Below are positions 1-7,606 of a stretch of DNA of 20,893 nucleotides, piece by piece (the stretch's first letter is position 1; the number at the start of each line of letters is the position of its first letter). The translations under genes were made by a program, and so were the position numbers. Origin of the DNA: Deltaproteobacteria bacterium (GTDB taxonomy: Bacteria; Desulfobacterota; Desulfobacteria; Desulfobacterales; Desulfatirhabdiaceae). The notes beneath the pieces are model-generated. The model ran no database searches. It was not told the origin of the DNA and saw only the letters and a list, made by a program, of their open reading frames with translations. Location of the stretch: positions 1 to 20,893 of the forward strand of contig JAJYBO010000020.1 in assembly GCA_021778975.1 (NCBI GenBank), read 5' to 3'.

Positions 1-771
1 AGCCACATGATCCCCCACCAGATACGCGTATATTCGTGGACCGAGCGTAAAGCCGCGATCCGTCAGCGCACGGGCGCCGAAGCGAATATTGAATTCGAGA
101 AAATAAAAATGTCCCTCAACTTCGGCCACGTCAAACCCCGCGTGATCAATGCCGGTTGCACGGGCAAAGCTTTCCACCAGATGCGCCGCGCCATCGGGGA
201 TGTCTTCAAAACTCACGCTTCCCCCACGTGACACATTGTTGTGAAATTGCCCGGGAGCGGCCTTACGCCAATACCCTGTAACAACGGAATCGCCGACCAG
301 CACCAGCCGTAAATCTCGGGTAATAGGCAGAGATTCCTGAACATATAAGATTGGCGACTTCTCGGCATATTCCAGAAAATCTCTGCGGTTCCGGATGAGA
401 TACACCCCCTGCCCCATCGAGTTCCGAATTTCCTTGGCGACAAATGGAAATGGAAATTCATCCAGTATCTGTTCGACAGCGCTTTCCGTTGCAGGTAAAA
501 TCAGTGTTTCAGGCGTATTGTTCGGACATACCGCCTGGAATATCCGGGTCATTTCCACTTTGTCGTGTCCGAGATGAAAGCTGGCAATGCTGGGGAAAAT
601 CTTCTTTTTCCAGCCATACACCAGCGTGTTGACCTGCCAGTATTCTGGAAACAACACCCAGTCCGCGGCCATAATGACATCCCGCTGACGAAGCCAGTGA
701 TCGGGTTTCAGCGGCGTCGCAGGAATTCCCAACGTCCGCAACGGATCGAACGACACCCCGTCGAAATTCAT
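1..771 (-). CDS. RimK-like ATP-grasp ligase, partial (C-terminus beyond left edge)
   Basis: The minus strand from an ATG at 771 is open for 257 codons to the window edge, so only the N-terminal and central parts are present. ATP-grasp features are visible: a lysine in VAKEIRNSMGQGVYL (K113, nucleotide binding), the block RDLRLVLVGD...GYWRK (152-170), NNVSRGG (178-184), and FLEFNIRFG (224-232) with E226/N228 as probable Mg ligands. This pattern matches RimK/glutathione-synthetase-type enzymes that join a carboxylate to an amine using ATP. The start ATG overlaps the nspC stop as ATGA, so the two genes are probably translationally coupled and the ligase likely works with the polyamine pathway. 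The substrate cannot be read from sequence; amide conjugation of norspermidine or carboxynorspermidine is only an inference. The family call is confident, the role is not. Confidence 0.85.
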   Translation of the reverse strand, partial: MNFDGVSFDPLRTLGIPATPLKPDHWLRQRDVIMAADWVLFPEYWQVNTLVYGWKKKIFPSIASFHLGHDKVEMTRIFQAVCPNNTPETLILPATESAVEQILDEFPFPFVAKEIRNSMGQGVYLIRNRRDFLEYAEKSPILYVQESLPITRDLRLVLVGDSVVTGYWRKAAPGQFHNNVSRGGSVSFEDIPDGAAHLVESFARATGIDHAGFDVAEVEGHFYFLEFNIRFGARALTDRGFTLGPRIYAYLVGDHVA

Positions 772-1928
772 GACAGACGGTTCCGATAATCGGTGTAACC
801 GAACTGGCGTATCAGGCGAAATTCGCCATCACATGTCAGAATACCGATGGACGGCAGGCGCACGCCGTTGAAGGTGTTGTTCTTGACCATCGTATAATGG
901 GCCATATCGTGAAATATCAGGCGGTCCCCCACCTGCAAAGGCGCGGTAAACGAATAATCGCCAATCACATCCCCCGCCAGACATGTAAGCCCCGCCAGTC
1001 GGTAAGTAAACGGATATTCTCCGGGCGTCCCGGCCCCCTCCACCACCGGACGGTACGGCATTTCAAGAACATCGGGCATGTGTGCGGCCGCCGATGTATC
1101 GAGAATGGCTATGGCCATTCCGTTATGAACGATGTCTAAAACAGACGCCATCAAAACGCCGGTATTCAGCGCAATGGCTTCACCTGGTTCCAGATATATC
1201 TGAAGAGAATATCTTCGCGAGAAATCTGAAATCACATCGCACAGCAACTGAACATTGTAGTCGTCACGGGTGATGTGGTGGCCACCGCCGAAGTTTACCC
1301 ATTCCATATCGGCAAGATACACGCCGAATTTCTTCTCGAACACCGGCAGGGTGCGAGCCAGCGCGTCCGCATTCAGTTCGCACAGGGTGTGAAAATGAAG
1401 CCCGGAAATTCCCGCCAGGCGCCCGGGATCGAACTGCTCCCGTGTAACCCCCAGTCGTGAGCCAGGTCCACAAGGATCATAAATGGGGGTTTTGACTTCA
1501 GAATGCTCTGGATTGACACGAATGCCGCAGCGCACGGGCCTGCCGGAATCTGCAATTCGGGTCTTGTAGCGATTCCAGAATGAAAACGAATTGAACACCA
1601 TATGGTGACAATATGACAGAAGTTCATCGAAGTGCGCATCCGGAAACGCGGGCGCACAAAAATGAACCTCTCCGCCGAACGCCTCCGCCCCCAATCTGGC
1701 TTCATCCACAGAGCTGGCGGCAACACCGCAAAGGTATTCGCGTATGACCGGAAACAGACTGAACATGGCAAACCCCTTCAACGCCAGCAGAATCCTGCAC
1801 CCCGTCCGCTCCTGCACCATCTCAAGAATTTTCAGATTTTTCAGCAACCTGGACTCATCCACCACATAACATGGCGTCGGTATCCGGGGATCACTCAACC
1901 GCGCCTGCATATCCGATGCGTTTTTCAT
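768..1928 (-). CDS. nspC: Carboxynorspermidine/carboxyspermidine decarboxylase NspC
   Basis: This 386-residue protein is a fold-type III PLP decarboxylase that removes CO2 from carboxynorspermidine or carboxyspermidine, the last step of the aspartate-semialdehyde-dependent polyamine route. The N-terminal PTPCYVVDE strand leads to the probable PLP lysine K51 (LLALKGFAMFSLFP). HTLCELN, VNFGGGHH, LEPGEAI and a late CDGEF segment are typical of NspC, and the C-terminus YTDYRNRLS fits. Length is normal for the family. The ATG at 1928 was chosen because GGAGGT lies immediately upstream, though the spacing is short (3 nt); longer readings run into the upstream gene. It sits 11 nt after the carboxynorspermidine synthase stop and overlaps the downstream ATP-grasp start by ATGA, so the three form one operon. 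Confidence 0.94.
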   Translation of the reverse strand: MKNASDMQARLSDPRIPTPCYVVDESRLLKNLKILEMVQERTGCRILLALKGFAMFSLFPVIREYLCGVAASSVDEARLGAEAFGGEVHFCAPAFPDAHFDELLSYCHHMVFNSFSFWNRYKTRIADSGRPVRCGIRVNPEHSEVKTPIYDPCGPGSRLGVTREQFDPGRLAGISGLHFHTLCELNADALARTLPVFEKKFGVYLADMEWVNFGGGHHITRDDYNVQLLCDVISDFSRRYSLQIYLEPGEAIALNTGVLMASVLDIVHNGMAIAILDTSAAAHMPDVLEMPYRPVVEGAGTPGEYPFTYRLAGLTCLAGDVIGDYSFTAPLQVGDRLIFHDMAHYTMVKNNTFNGVRLPSIGILTCDGEFRLIRQFGYTDYRNRLS

Positions 1929-1939
1929 CAGACCTCCGA

Positions 1940-3127
1940 TCAAACGCCTGTTTTCGGATACGCTTCGACCCAGGGCAGGCCATACTGGTTCAAATCCGAC
2001 ATAAAGGGATCCGGATCGAATTCTTCCACATTGAAGACGCCGGCGCCGCGCCATTTTCCGGTCAGCATCATCCTGGCGCCGATCATGGCGGGCACGCCAG
2101 TAGTGTAGGAAATGGCCTGCGCATTGATTTCCCGATAGCATTCGGCGTGATCGCATACGTTGTAGATATAATATCTGAGGGGCTTTTCGTCTTTAAGCCC
2201 TTCGATCATGCAGCCAATACAGGTCTTTCCGGTATAACCCGCGGCCAGTGAAGACGGTTCGGGCAGCAACGCTTTCAGGAACTGGAGCGGCACAATCTCG
2301 ACCCCCTGATACATCACCGGATCGATCCGGGTCATACCGACATTTTGAAGCACCCGCAAATGCGTCAGATATTCCTGTGAAAACGTCATCCAGAAGCGCA
2401 TTCTGCGAACACCCGGTATGTTTTTGCTGAGGGATTCCATTTCTTCATGATACATCAGGTACATCTCCTGAACACCAATCTGCGGAAAATCAAACGGCTG
2501 ATGCACCGACAGGGGATCGGTTTCGACCCAGCGTCCGTCGTCGTAATACTTACCTCTGGCGGTAACTTCCCGGATATTGATTTCGGGATTGAAATTGGTG
2601 GCGAACGGATGACCGTGATCACCGGCGTTACAGTCCATGATATCCACCGTATGAATTTGATCGAAGCGGTGCTTGAGGGCATGCGCGCAGAAAACGTTGG
2701 TGACGCCAGGATCGAAGCCGCATCCCAGAAGCGCCATAATGCCTTTTTCCTTGAACCGTTCATGATAATCCCACTGCCATTTGTAGCAGAATTTAGCCTC
2801 ATCCGGCGGCTCGTAATTTGCCGTATCCATGTAATCCACGCGGGTCTCCAGGCAGGCGTCCATGATGCTGATATCCTGATAAGGGAGCGCCACATTGATG
2901 ACCAGATCCGGTTTGACGCTCCGGATCAGCTCCACCACTTCGGATGTGTGATCCGCGTCCACCCTGGCCACATCAATGGGACGGGGAAGCTGGCTCTGAA
3001 TGGCTTCACATTTTGTCAGGGTGCGGCTGGCCAGCACGATCCGCGAAAAAACCTCCGGTGACCGGGCGCACTTGTGCGTAACAACGGCCCCGACCCCTCC
3101 AGCCCCAATAATCAGAACATTGCTCAT
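1940..3127 (-). CDS. Carboxynorspermidine synthase (saccharopine-dehydrogenase family)
   Basis: This 395-residue NAD(P)-dependent enzyme belongs to the Lys1/saccharopine dehydrogenase family. The N-terminus VLIIGAGGVGAVV (4-16) is a Rossmann GxGxxG motif. GCGFDPGVTNVFCAHA (about 135-150) and DCNAGDHG are typical of the carboxynorspermidine synthase branch rather than lysine-pathway enzymes. It reductively condenses aspartate semialdehyde with diaminopropane or putrescine. nspC directly downstream supports this assignment strongly. Start ATG at 3127 has AAGGAT about 8 nt upstream. It is the first gene of the minus-strand polyamine operon. No gene for diaminopropane or putrescine supply is visible in the window, so which amine is used (norspermidine or spermidine product) stays open. 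Confidence 0.92.
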   Translation of the reverse strand: MSNVLIIGAGGVGAVVTHKCARSPEVFSRIVLASRTLTKCEAIQSQLPRPIDVARVDADHTSEVVELIRSVKPDLVINVALPYQDISIMDACLETRVDYMDTANYEPPDEAKFCYKWQWDYHERFKEKGIMALLGCGFDPGVTNVFCAHALKHRFDQIHTVDIMDCNAGDHGHPFATNFNPEINIREVTARGKYYDDGRWVETDPLSVHQPFDFPQIGVQEMYLMYHEEMESLSKNIPGVRRMRFWMTFSQEYLTHLRVLQNVGMTRIDPVMYQGVEIVPLQFLKALLPEPSSLAAGYTGKTCIGCMIEGLKDEKPLRYYIYNVCDHAECYREINAQAISYTTGVPAMIGARMMLTGKWRGAGVFNVEEFDPDPFMSDLNQYGLPWVEAYPKTGV

Positions 3128-3656
3128 GAATATATCCTTTTTGAATTTAATCTAAAACCAGATAAGCCCCTGCGAAGTACAACACCGTTCTGGCGTTTCG
3201 GATTTCAAAAACCGATGGGAACCAACAGGAATTTCGTATTCCATTATCAGGGCGTTATTTTTTTTTCAATAAGAAAGCCAATACCCTCCACATAATCAGA
3301 ATTGCCATGATATCCGCTGTTCGTGTAAAATGAACATGTGAGTCACAAAAACTGACGACTTCGTAAAAAGTCCGGATGCTGCGTTGCGCTGCATCCTTCG
3401 TCGTTGCGGCGTACCATAAGTACGCCTCACTCCTCAGGATTTGCGCGCCTTGCCTGCGGCCTTTTTACAAAGCCGTCTGAAATTTGACTTTTTACGAGAG
3501 CATCAAATTTGACTTTTTCCGAAGTACGTCCGAACCGGAAACTACTCTGGATGGATGGTGCTTTTGGGTAAATGGGACATGATATTTCGGAAAGGCGTGT
3601 TCAAACCGCCAATGAGCCACTTATTTTACGTTCCGGGGAAGAAACATCGAGATATG
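3128..3656. other. 529-bp intergenic region with a dispersed repeat
   Basis: No convincing gene lies here. The part next to the carboxynorspermidine synthase (3128-3350) should hold that operon's promoter on the minus strand, but I see no clear -35/-10 pair. A 17-codon minus-strand reading frame (3255-3308, hydrophobic with a KKK end) is too short to call. The centre (3354-3522) is a repeat element, listed separately. The right part (3523-3645) shows nothing I recognise before the hairpin that ends the HgdB-like gene. Confidence 0.7.
3354..3522. repeat. Dispersed inverted-end repeat, copy 1
   Basis: The left end GACGACTTCGTAAAAAGTCC (3354-3373) is mirrored by CTTTTTACAAAGCCGTC (3461-3477), giving a 124-bp core with imperfect inverted ends. 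TCGTAAAAAGTC (3361-3372) also has an exact inverted match, GACTTTTTACGA, at 3486-3497, and a one-mismatch match at 3511-3522, so the right end is multiplied. Inside, GGCGTAC/GTACGCC (3408-3414 and 3420-3426) forms a 7-bp hairpin with a 5-nt loop, and GGATGC/GCATCC forms another. It has no coding capacity. About 65 bp of the left half recurs at 7522-7587. It resembles a REP/MITE-like element; similar termini are, from memory, common between genes in Desulfobacterales. Confidence 0.8.
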
Positions 3657-3671
3657 TTATAACATCTCGAT
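3646..3671 (-). terminator. Possible terminator hairpin at the end of the HgdB-like gene
   Basis: ATCGAGA (3646-3652) and TGTTA (3655-3659) pair with TAACA (3660-3664) and TCTCGAT (3665-3671), a 12-bp stem with a 2-nt bulge, overlapping the gene's TAA. On the minus strand it is followed by a weak pyrimidine tract (TGTTTCTTCC), so termination is plausible but not certain. Confidence 0.4.
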
Positions 3672-4778
3672 AAAGGCTTCGCATCGTGTTCTCAATGGCC
3701 CCTCCGCGGTCAACCGATCTTCCAACTCAATGCGAAGGCTGGGGATACCTGCGGCGTCAAGACGTTGTTTCAGGTATGGATAATCGAACGCATGAGGGTC
3801 ACAGAATTTCAAAAGCAGAAAAATAACACCAGCGGACCGGGTTTCTTTGGCCATGCGCACCAGTTCATCCCCACGGCAGGTAAGACCGGCATGTTTGGCC
3901 GGGCAGACAGGCCGTTGCATATACCGATCGGCAATGGCGGCTATCAGATCATCCCCCGCATGAATGCGACCGGACCATTGCCGCCCCCCTGTACACAGAT
4001 CATCCCAAACCACACCCCCGCCTGCGGATTCGATGATCTCGTACACATCCGGAAATGTGCAGGCGCCTCCGGAAAGCAGCAGACGCCTAACCGTGGGGCG
4101 TTGGGACACATCAGCCGCCATTTCCAGATCGGCAAGCAGACCGTTCAGAATATTTAAAAACGCTCGCCGATCCATGATTGCAGAAGCCCTGACAATGGCG
4201 TGAAAATCGGCGCCACGAATTTGCTCCGGATGGTTGCAACGCAGCAGGTAAAGTTTTTCCATGCCGATCCGAATACCGTCAATCGTTTCAATAGCCGCTT
4301 TCAGACGTTCTTCGTCAATGACCGTTTTCAGATGCCTTTCCAGATCGGTCTTGAGGCGGCGGCATATATTCACCATATAATCCCTGGCGCTCTCCGTCGT
4401 AAGACAGACCGGCAACACAGCATCTATGTGAAAACCCGTTGGCGCACACATCCGCCAGATGTCAGAGAGTCTCTGAATAGAATCGCAGGTGTGCGGAAAA
4501 ACCATGCCGTCCACAACATCAAGCCTGCCCGATAGCGCATCTTCCAGCGCGCCGCGCACCAGACTGCAACTGTAACTCTGAAGATGCGCATCCGCTTTGG
4601 AAACAGCATGGCCTCCGCCCAATATCCGGTATCCCAAAGCGCCAGCCGCCAGAATCAACTCTTCCGGAACATAGGAACACAGGTATCCCACCACCCTGCC
4701 GTGGTTTTTGTCTTTCCACCCCCGTACATATATTTCCGGGTGTTCGGAAATGTCTCTAAATTGTTGAATCAAATTCAT
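3657..4778 (-). CDS. 2-hydroxyacyl-CoA dehydratase / benzoyl-CoA reductase family subunit (HgdB/BcrC-like)
   Basis: This 373-residue protein has the family pattern of iron-sulfur subunits that carry out ATP-driven low-potential reductions: GYLCSYVPEEL (C34), SYSCSLVRGALE (C71), FPHTCDSIQRL (C98), a central LLLSGGACTFPD, WDDLCTGGRQW, and a late LLLKFCDPHAFDYP (C326) where related enzymes end their second domain. C34, C98 and C326 are good candidates for cluster ligands. Length is normal for HgdB/BcrC/FldC-type subunits. No second subunit and no ASKHA-type activator ATPase is found next to it, so the partner is elsewhere or it acts as a homodimer like double-cubane-cluster proteins. The substrate cannot be inferred. 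The ATG at 4778 has only a weak upstream AAAGA. A winged-helix gene lies 133 nt upstream on the same strand. Confidence 0.85.
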   Translation of the reverse strand: MNLIQQFRDISEHPEIYVRGWKDKNHGRVVGYLCSYVPEELILAAGALGYRILGGGHAVSKADAHLQSYSCSLVRGALEDALSGRLDVVDGMVFPHTCDSIQRLSDIWRMCAPTGFHIDAVLPVCLTTESARDYMVNICRRLKTDLERHLKTVIDEERLKAAIETIDGIRIGMEKLYLLRCNHPEQIRGADFHAIVRASAIMDRRAFLNILNGLLADLEMAADVSQRPTVRRLLLSGGACTFPDVYEIIESAGGGVVWDDLCTGGRQWSGRIHAGDDLIAAIADRYMQRPVCPAKHAGLTCRGDELVRMAKETRSAGVIFLLLKFCDPHAFDYPYLKQRLDAAGIPSLRIELEDRLTAEGPLRTRCEAFIEML

Positions 4779-4911
4779 ATATCAATTCTTTCGGGCTATC
4801 GAACATGTCCTGTCTCCATTTTCAGCAGAGCCGAACCCCCACACGCTCAGAAATCGGCTATGACTATACGGAACAGGTAAATCCCCGTCAAGAATGAATG
4901 TTGAAAATTAC

Positions 4912-5157
4912 CTAAAAGATCAAATCACTCCCCTTGTCGGTCAACTTCAGGGTAGGAATACGACCTGTAACGATTTCGACAAGCCCTTTGTGTATCAGCT
5001 CACTGACCGCCCGATTGAAATTGTCTTTTTCATAGACCGTCAACCGCTGCCAGTAATCCTTCAGCAGCCAGCGAGGAGACAGTACATCGCTTCCGTCCGA
5101 AAGCGACCGAAACTTGCCCAGAATATCCCGTTTGATGCCTTTAGATGTTTTTGACAT
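4912..5157 (-). CDS. Small winged-helix-like protein, possible regulator
   Basis: An 81-residue protein beginning MSKTSKGIK. The middle (LSPRWLLKDYWQRLTVYEKDNF) looks like helices of a small DNA-binding fold, and AVSELIHKGLVEIV followed by PTLKLTDKGSDLI is the recognition-helix and wing pattern of winged-helix proteins (LTDKG is common in them). The frame extends upstream to 5301, but the ATG at 5157 has a strong AGGAGGG about 4 nt ahead and was chosen for that. A perfect 15-bp dyad (5174-5188) sits just upstream, suggesting self-regulation. It is the nearest upstream gene to the HgdB-like protein on the same strand and may control it. No exact family is recognised. Confidence 0.7.
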   Translation of the reverse strand: MSKTSKGIKRDILGKFRSLSDGSDVLSPRWLLKDYWQRLTVYEKDNFNRAVSELIHKGLVEIVTGRIPTLKLTDKGSDLIF

Positions 5158-5173
5158 ATACCCTCCTTCCTCC

Positions 5174-5188
5174 CCAATCAATGATTGG
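5174..5188. promoter_or_regulatory. Perfect dyad, candidate operator of the winged-helix gene
   Basis: CCAATCA-A-TGATTGG is a perfect 7+1+7 inverted repeat lying 17 nt upstream of the small winged-helix gene's start, overlapping the area just before its ribosome-binding site. Size and position suit a dimeric repressor. That the adjacent gene's product binds it is inference. Confidence 0.45.
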
Positions 5189-5198
5189 CAAAAATTCG

Positions 5199-5228
5199 AT
5201 CTTATGTTTGCATGGCGTTCTTCCGCAA
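5199..5228 (-). promoter_or_regulatory. Candidate sigma70-type promoter for the winged-helix gene
   Basis: On the minus strand TTGCGG (5228-5223) and TAAGAT (5204-5199) are 18 nt apart, each 4/6 to consensus. Transcription would start near 5192, placing the 5174-5188 dyad at the start of the transcript. The match is weak. The rest of the gap (5229-5387) shows nothing I recognise. Confidence 0.28.
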
Positions 5229-5387
5229 ACGATATTGAACAAGCATTTTTAATGCCAGAGGCCTGTCGCTCATTTTCTGAAAATATAACCGGGCCTATCA
5301 CACTATCCTGTCAAGAATACCAGTCCATTGTTCAAAACATATTAGAACTCCGCCAATTTCGACAGCAAGGGAAATGAGAAAATACCC

Positions 5388-5422
5388 TTGTAAACCTCCA
5401 TGTTATGGGTTATACGATAACC
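5388..5422 (+). promoter_or_regulatory. Candidate cysK promoter with overlapping dyad
   Basis: TTGTAA (5388-5393) and TATACG (5411-5416) are separated by 17 nt and lie about 85 nt ahead of cysK. A perfect inverted repeat GGTTAT-ACG-ATAACC (5408-5422) overlaps the -10 box, the position expected for a repressor site. The regulator is unknown. Confidence 0.4.
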
Positions 5423-5500
5423 GTGTCGTTGTCATCTCGATTTATCTTGAAATGTTCCCCAACAGGTTCAAAAAACAGTTTTCCGGAGTGAGGGCACCTC

Positions 5501-6424
5501 ATGACCCTATTTTCACGCATTGACCAGACCACAGGGCATACGCCGCTGGTGCGGCTGAACCGCATCAGCCAAGGAATTCCCGCCAACATCATCGCAAAGC
5601 TGGAGTTTTTCAATCCCTTGAGCAGTGTCAAGGATCGAGTGGCCGTTCGAATGGTGGACGCCGCCGAAAAAGCCGGTCTGATACACCCCGATTCTCGGAT
5701 TGTCGAGCCGACCAGCGGCAATACCGGCATTGCACTGGCCTTTGTCTGCGCGGCCAGAGGCTATCGCTTGTGTTTGACCATGCCTGAAACCATGAGCATG
5801 GAACGCCGCAAGCTCCTGAAACATCTTGGGGCAGAACTGGTATTGACGCCAGGAGCACAGGGAATGAAAGGCGCCATTGACGCCGCCCAGAAGATCGCGG
5901 CTGCCGATCCAAACGTTTATATGCCCAACCAGTTTGAAAATCCGGAAAATCCCCAGGCTCACCGCGACACCACAGCCCTCGAAATCTGGAACGATACAGG
6001 CGGCCAGGTGGATATGCTGGTCGCCGGCGTTGGCACAGGCGGCACCATTACCGGAATCGCTCAGATCATCAAATCTCGCAAGCCGTCGTTTCGCGCGGTA
6101 GCGGTTGAGCCGGCAGATTCTCCGGTGCTGTCCGGCGGCAAACCCGGGCCTCACAAACTTCAGGGAATCGGTGCGGGTTTTATCCCGCCAATTCTCGATC
6201 GCGGTATTCTGGATGAGGTTATGACCGTTCGCAGCGAACAGGCATTTGACACCGCCCGAAAGTTGGCATATCAGGAAGGTATTCTTTGCGGCATTTCATC
6301 GGGAGCCGCTGTGTGGGCTGCAATGGAAATCGGGAAACGCAGCGACATGGAAGGCAAGCAAATCGTGGTCATTTTGCCCAGCACGGGCGAACGCTATATC
6401 AGTACGGAACTTTTTTTGAACTGA
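5501..6424 (+). CDS. cysK: Cysteine synthase (O-acetylserine sulfhydrylase)
   Basis: This 307-residue PLP enzyme makes cysteine from O-acetylserine and sulfide in the cytoplasm. N-terminal GHTPLVRLNRI, the PLP lysine K44 in LSSVKDR, PTSGNTG (70-76, substrate loop), PNQFENPENPQAH, GVGTGGTITG (phosphate-binding loop) and GISSGAAV are all intact, and length is standard. The start ATG at 5501 has GAGGG about 7 nt upstream. A candidate promoter with an overlapping dyad lies at 5388-5422. The next gene starts 40 nt after the stop on the same strand, so it may be co-transcribed with the SPFH protein, though there is no clear functional link. CysM or a cystathionine beta-synthase-like activity is less likely. 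Confidence 0.95.
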   Translation: MTLFSRIDQTTGHTPLVRLNRISQGIPANIIAKLEFFNPLSSVKDRVAVRMVDAAEKAGLIHPDSRIVEPTSGNTGIALAFVCAARGYRLCLTMPETMSMERRKLLKHLGAELVLTPGAQGMKGAIDAAQKIAAADPNVYMPNQFENPENPQAHRDTTALEIWNDTGGQVDMLVAGVGTGGTITGIAQIIKSRKPSFRAVAVEPADSPVLSGGKPGPHKLQGIGAGFIPPILDRGILDEVMTVRSEQAFDTARKLAYQEGILCGISSGAAVWAAMEIGKRSDMEGKQIVVILPSTGERYISTELFLN

Positions 6425-6464
6425 CACCGGCGCAGCGTTATTCATCTTGCAGAGGGAGGCAGGC

Positions 6465-7520
6465 ATGAACAGTCCCAACGTGTTTTTTCTTGAAGTCATC
6501 GAGTGGTTCGATGAAACCGGCAAGGAGCTGGTGCACCGCATTCCGGAAACCGGTTCCGGAGATATCAAATTCGGGGCGCAACTGACGGTCCGTGAAAGCC
6601 AGGCCGCTGTTTTTTTCTATCAGGGCCGGGCGGTGACCGTGTTCGGACCGGGCAGGCACACTCTGAAAACCCTGAACATCCCGATTCTGACCAAAATCCT
6701 GAGCAGCCCCTGGGGAATGACCAGCCCGCTCCGGGCCGAAGTGTATTTCGTCAATCTGAAAACCTTCACCAATCTCAAATGGGGGACCCGAGATCCGGTG
6801 GCGTTCAAAGACAGCATTCTGGGGCTTGTCCGTCTGAGGGCGTTTGGGGTTTTCAACTTGCAGGTGGTCAAACCGGGGCTTTTTATCAACAGCCTGGTAG
6901 GCACGCAGGGGATGTTTACCGCCGGAGAAATCGAAGATTATCTGAATCAGGCCGTCGTTTCTCGTTTAAACGATTATTTGGGGGAGACCCTCGATTCTCT
7001 TCTGAATCTGCCAGCCAGGTATGACGAGATGTCCACCGCGCTGTCCGAACGGCTGAAAAACGATTTTGAACGCTTCGGGATGTCGCTGGATCAGCTTTTC
7101 ATCAACGCCATCACGCCACCTCCGGAGGTTCAGCAGGCCATTGACGACCGGAGTCGCATGGGCGCCATTCAGGACATGAACCGGTTGATGCAGATGAAAA
7201 CCGCAATGGCCATCGAAAAGGCCGCGGAAAACGAAAGCGGCGCGGGCGCCGGGCTGGGAACCGGCATGGGGTTGATGATGCCGGGGGTGATGGCGCCTTA
7301 TATCGCGGCTGGCATGACGCGCCCGGAATCAGCGCCAGTGTCCGGAGCCGCATGTCCGAAATGCCGAAGCATCATTCCTGCGGACGCTCGATTTTGTCCG
7401 CAGTGCGGAATTCCATTACAAAGCCTGTCATGCCATCAATGCGGAAAATCACTGATGTCCAGCGATAAATTCTGCCCGGCCTGTGGTTGCTCCGCTTCCG
7501 AAACCGCGGCTCAGCCATGA
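6465..7520 (+). CDS. SPFH/band-7 domain protein with C-terminal double zinc ribbon (YdjI-like)
   Basis: This 351-residue protein begins FFLEVIEWFDETGKELVHRIP, the typical start of the YdjI or 'virion core protein-like' SPFH group. The SPFH domain (about 25-235) includes VRESQAAVFFYQGRA, GPGRHTL and a later helix through NAITPPPEVQQAIDDRS. A Gly/Met-rich stretch (about 260-285) leads to two zinc ribbons, C297/C300/C311/C314 and C323/C326/C337/C340. SPFH proteins of this group associate with membranes; in Bacillus subtilis a YdjI homologue sits with a PspA homologue and the zinc-ribbon protein YdjG in an envelope-stress operon. Start 6465 follows GGGAGG by 5 nt. The next gene is also a zinc-ribbon protein. 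No PspA homologue is in the window. Confidence 0.88.
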   Translation: MNSPNVFFLEVIEWFDETGKELVHRIPETGSGDIKFGAQLTVRESQAAVFFYQGRAVTVFGPGRHTLKTLNIPILTKILSSPWGMTSPLRAEVYFVNLKTFTNLKWGTRDPVAFKDSILGLVRLRAFGVFNLQVVKPGLFINSLVGTQGMFTAGEIEDYLNQAVVSRLNDYLGETLDSLLNLPARYDEMSTALSERLKNDFERFGMSLDQLFINAITPPPEVQQAIDDRSRMGAIQDMNRLMQMKTAMAIEKAAENESGAGAGLGTGMGLMMPGVMAPYIAAGMTRPESAPVSGAACPKCRSIIPADARFCPQCGIPLQSLSCHQCGKSLMSSDKFCPACGCSASETAAQP

Positions 7521-7521
7521 T

Positions 7522-7587
7522 TGACGGCTTCGTAAAAAGTCCGGATGCTCCGCCAGCGCTGCATCGGTCGTCGTTGCAGCGTACACA
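7522..7587. repeat. Dispersed repeat, truncated copy 2
   Basis: TGACGGCTTCGTAAAAAGTC begins 2 nt after the SPFH stop and matches the repeat at 3353-3417 over about 65 bp, including GGATGC...GCATC and TCGTCGTTGC, with a 1-nt length difference and several substitutions. The right half of the element is absent; the homology ends as the region before the next gene begins. This copy separates two genes that look as if they once were adjacent. Confidence 0.75.
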
Positions 7588-7606
7588 TGGGTTTTGAACT
7601 GGCCAT

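Noticed and set aside
2447..3061. Long plus-strand frame opposite carboxynorspermidine synthase
   Set aside because: It is the antisense shadow of a confidently identified gene and shows no domain.
3255..3308. A 17-codon hydrophobic minus-strand frame upstream of carboxynorspermidine synthase
   Set aside because: It is too short to distinguish from chance, with only a poor ribosome-binding site.
3354..3522. CRISPR-like array, because of several TTTGACTTTTT-type repeats
   Set aside because: The repeats are short, in mixed orientation and not regularly spaced; they fit ends of a mobile or REP-like element.
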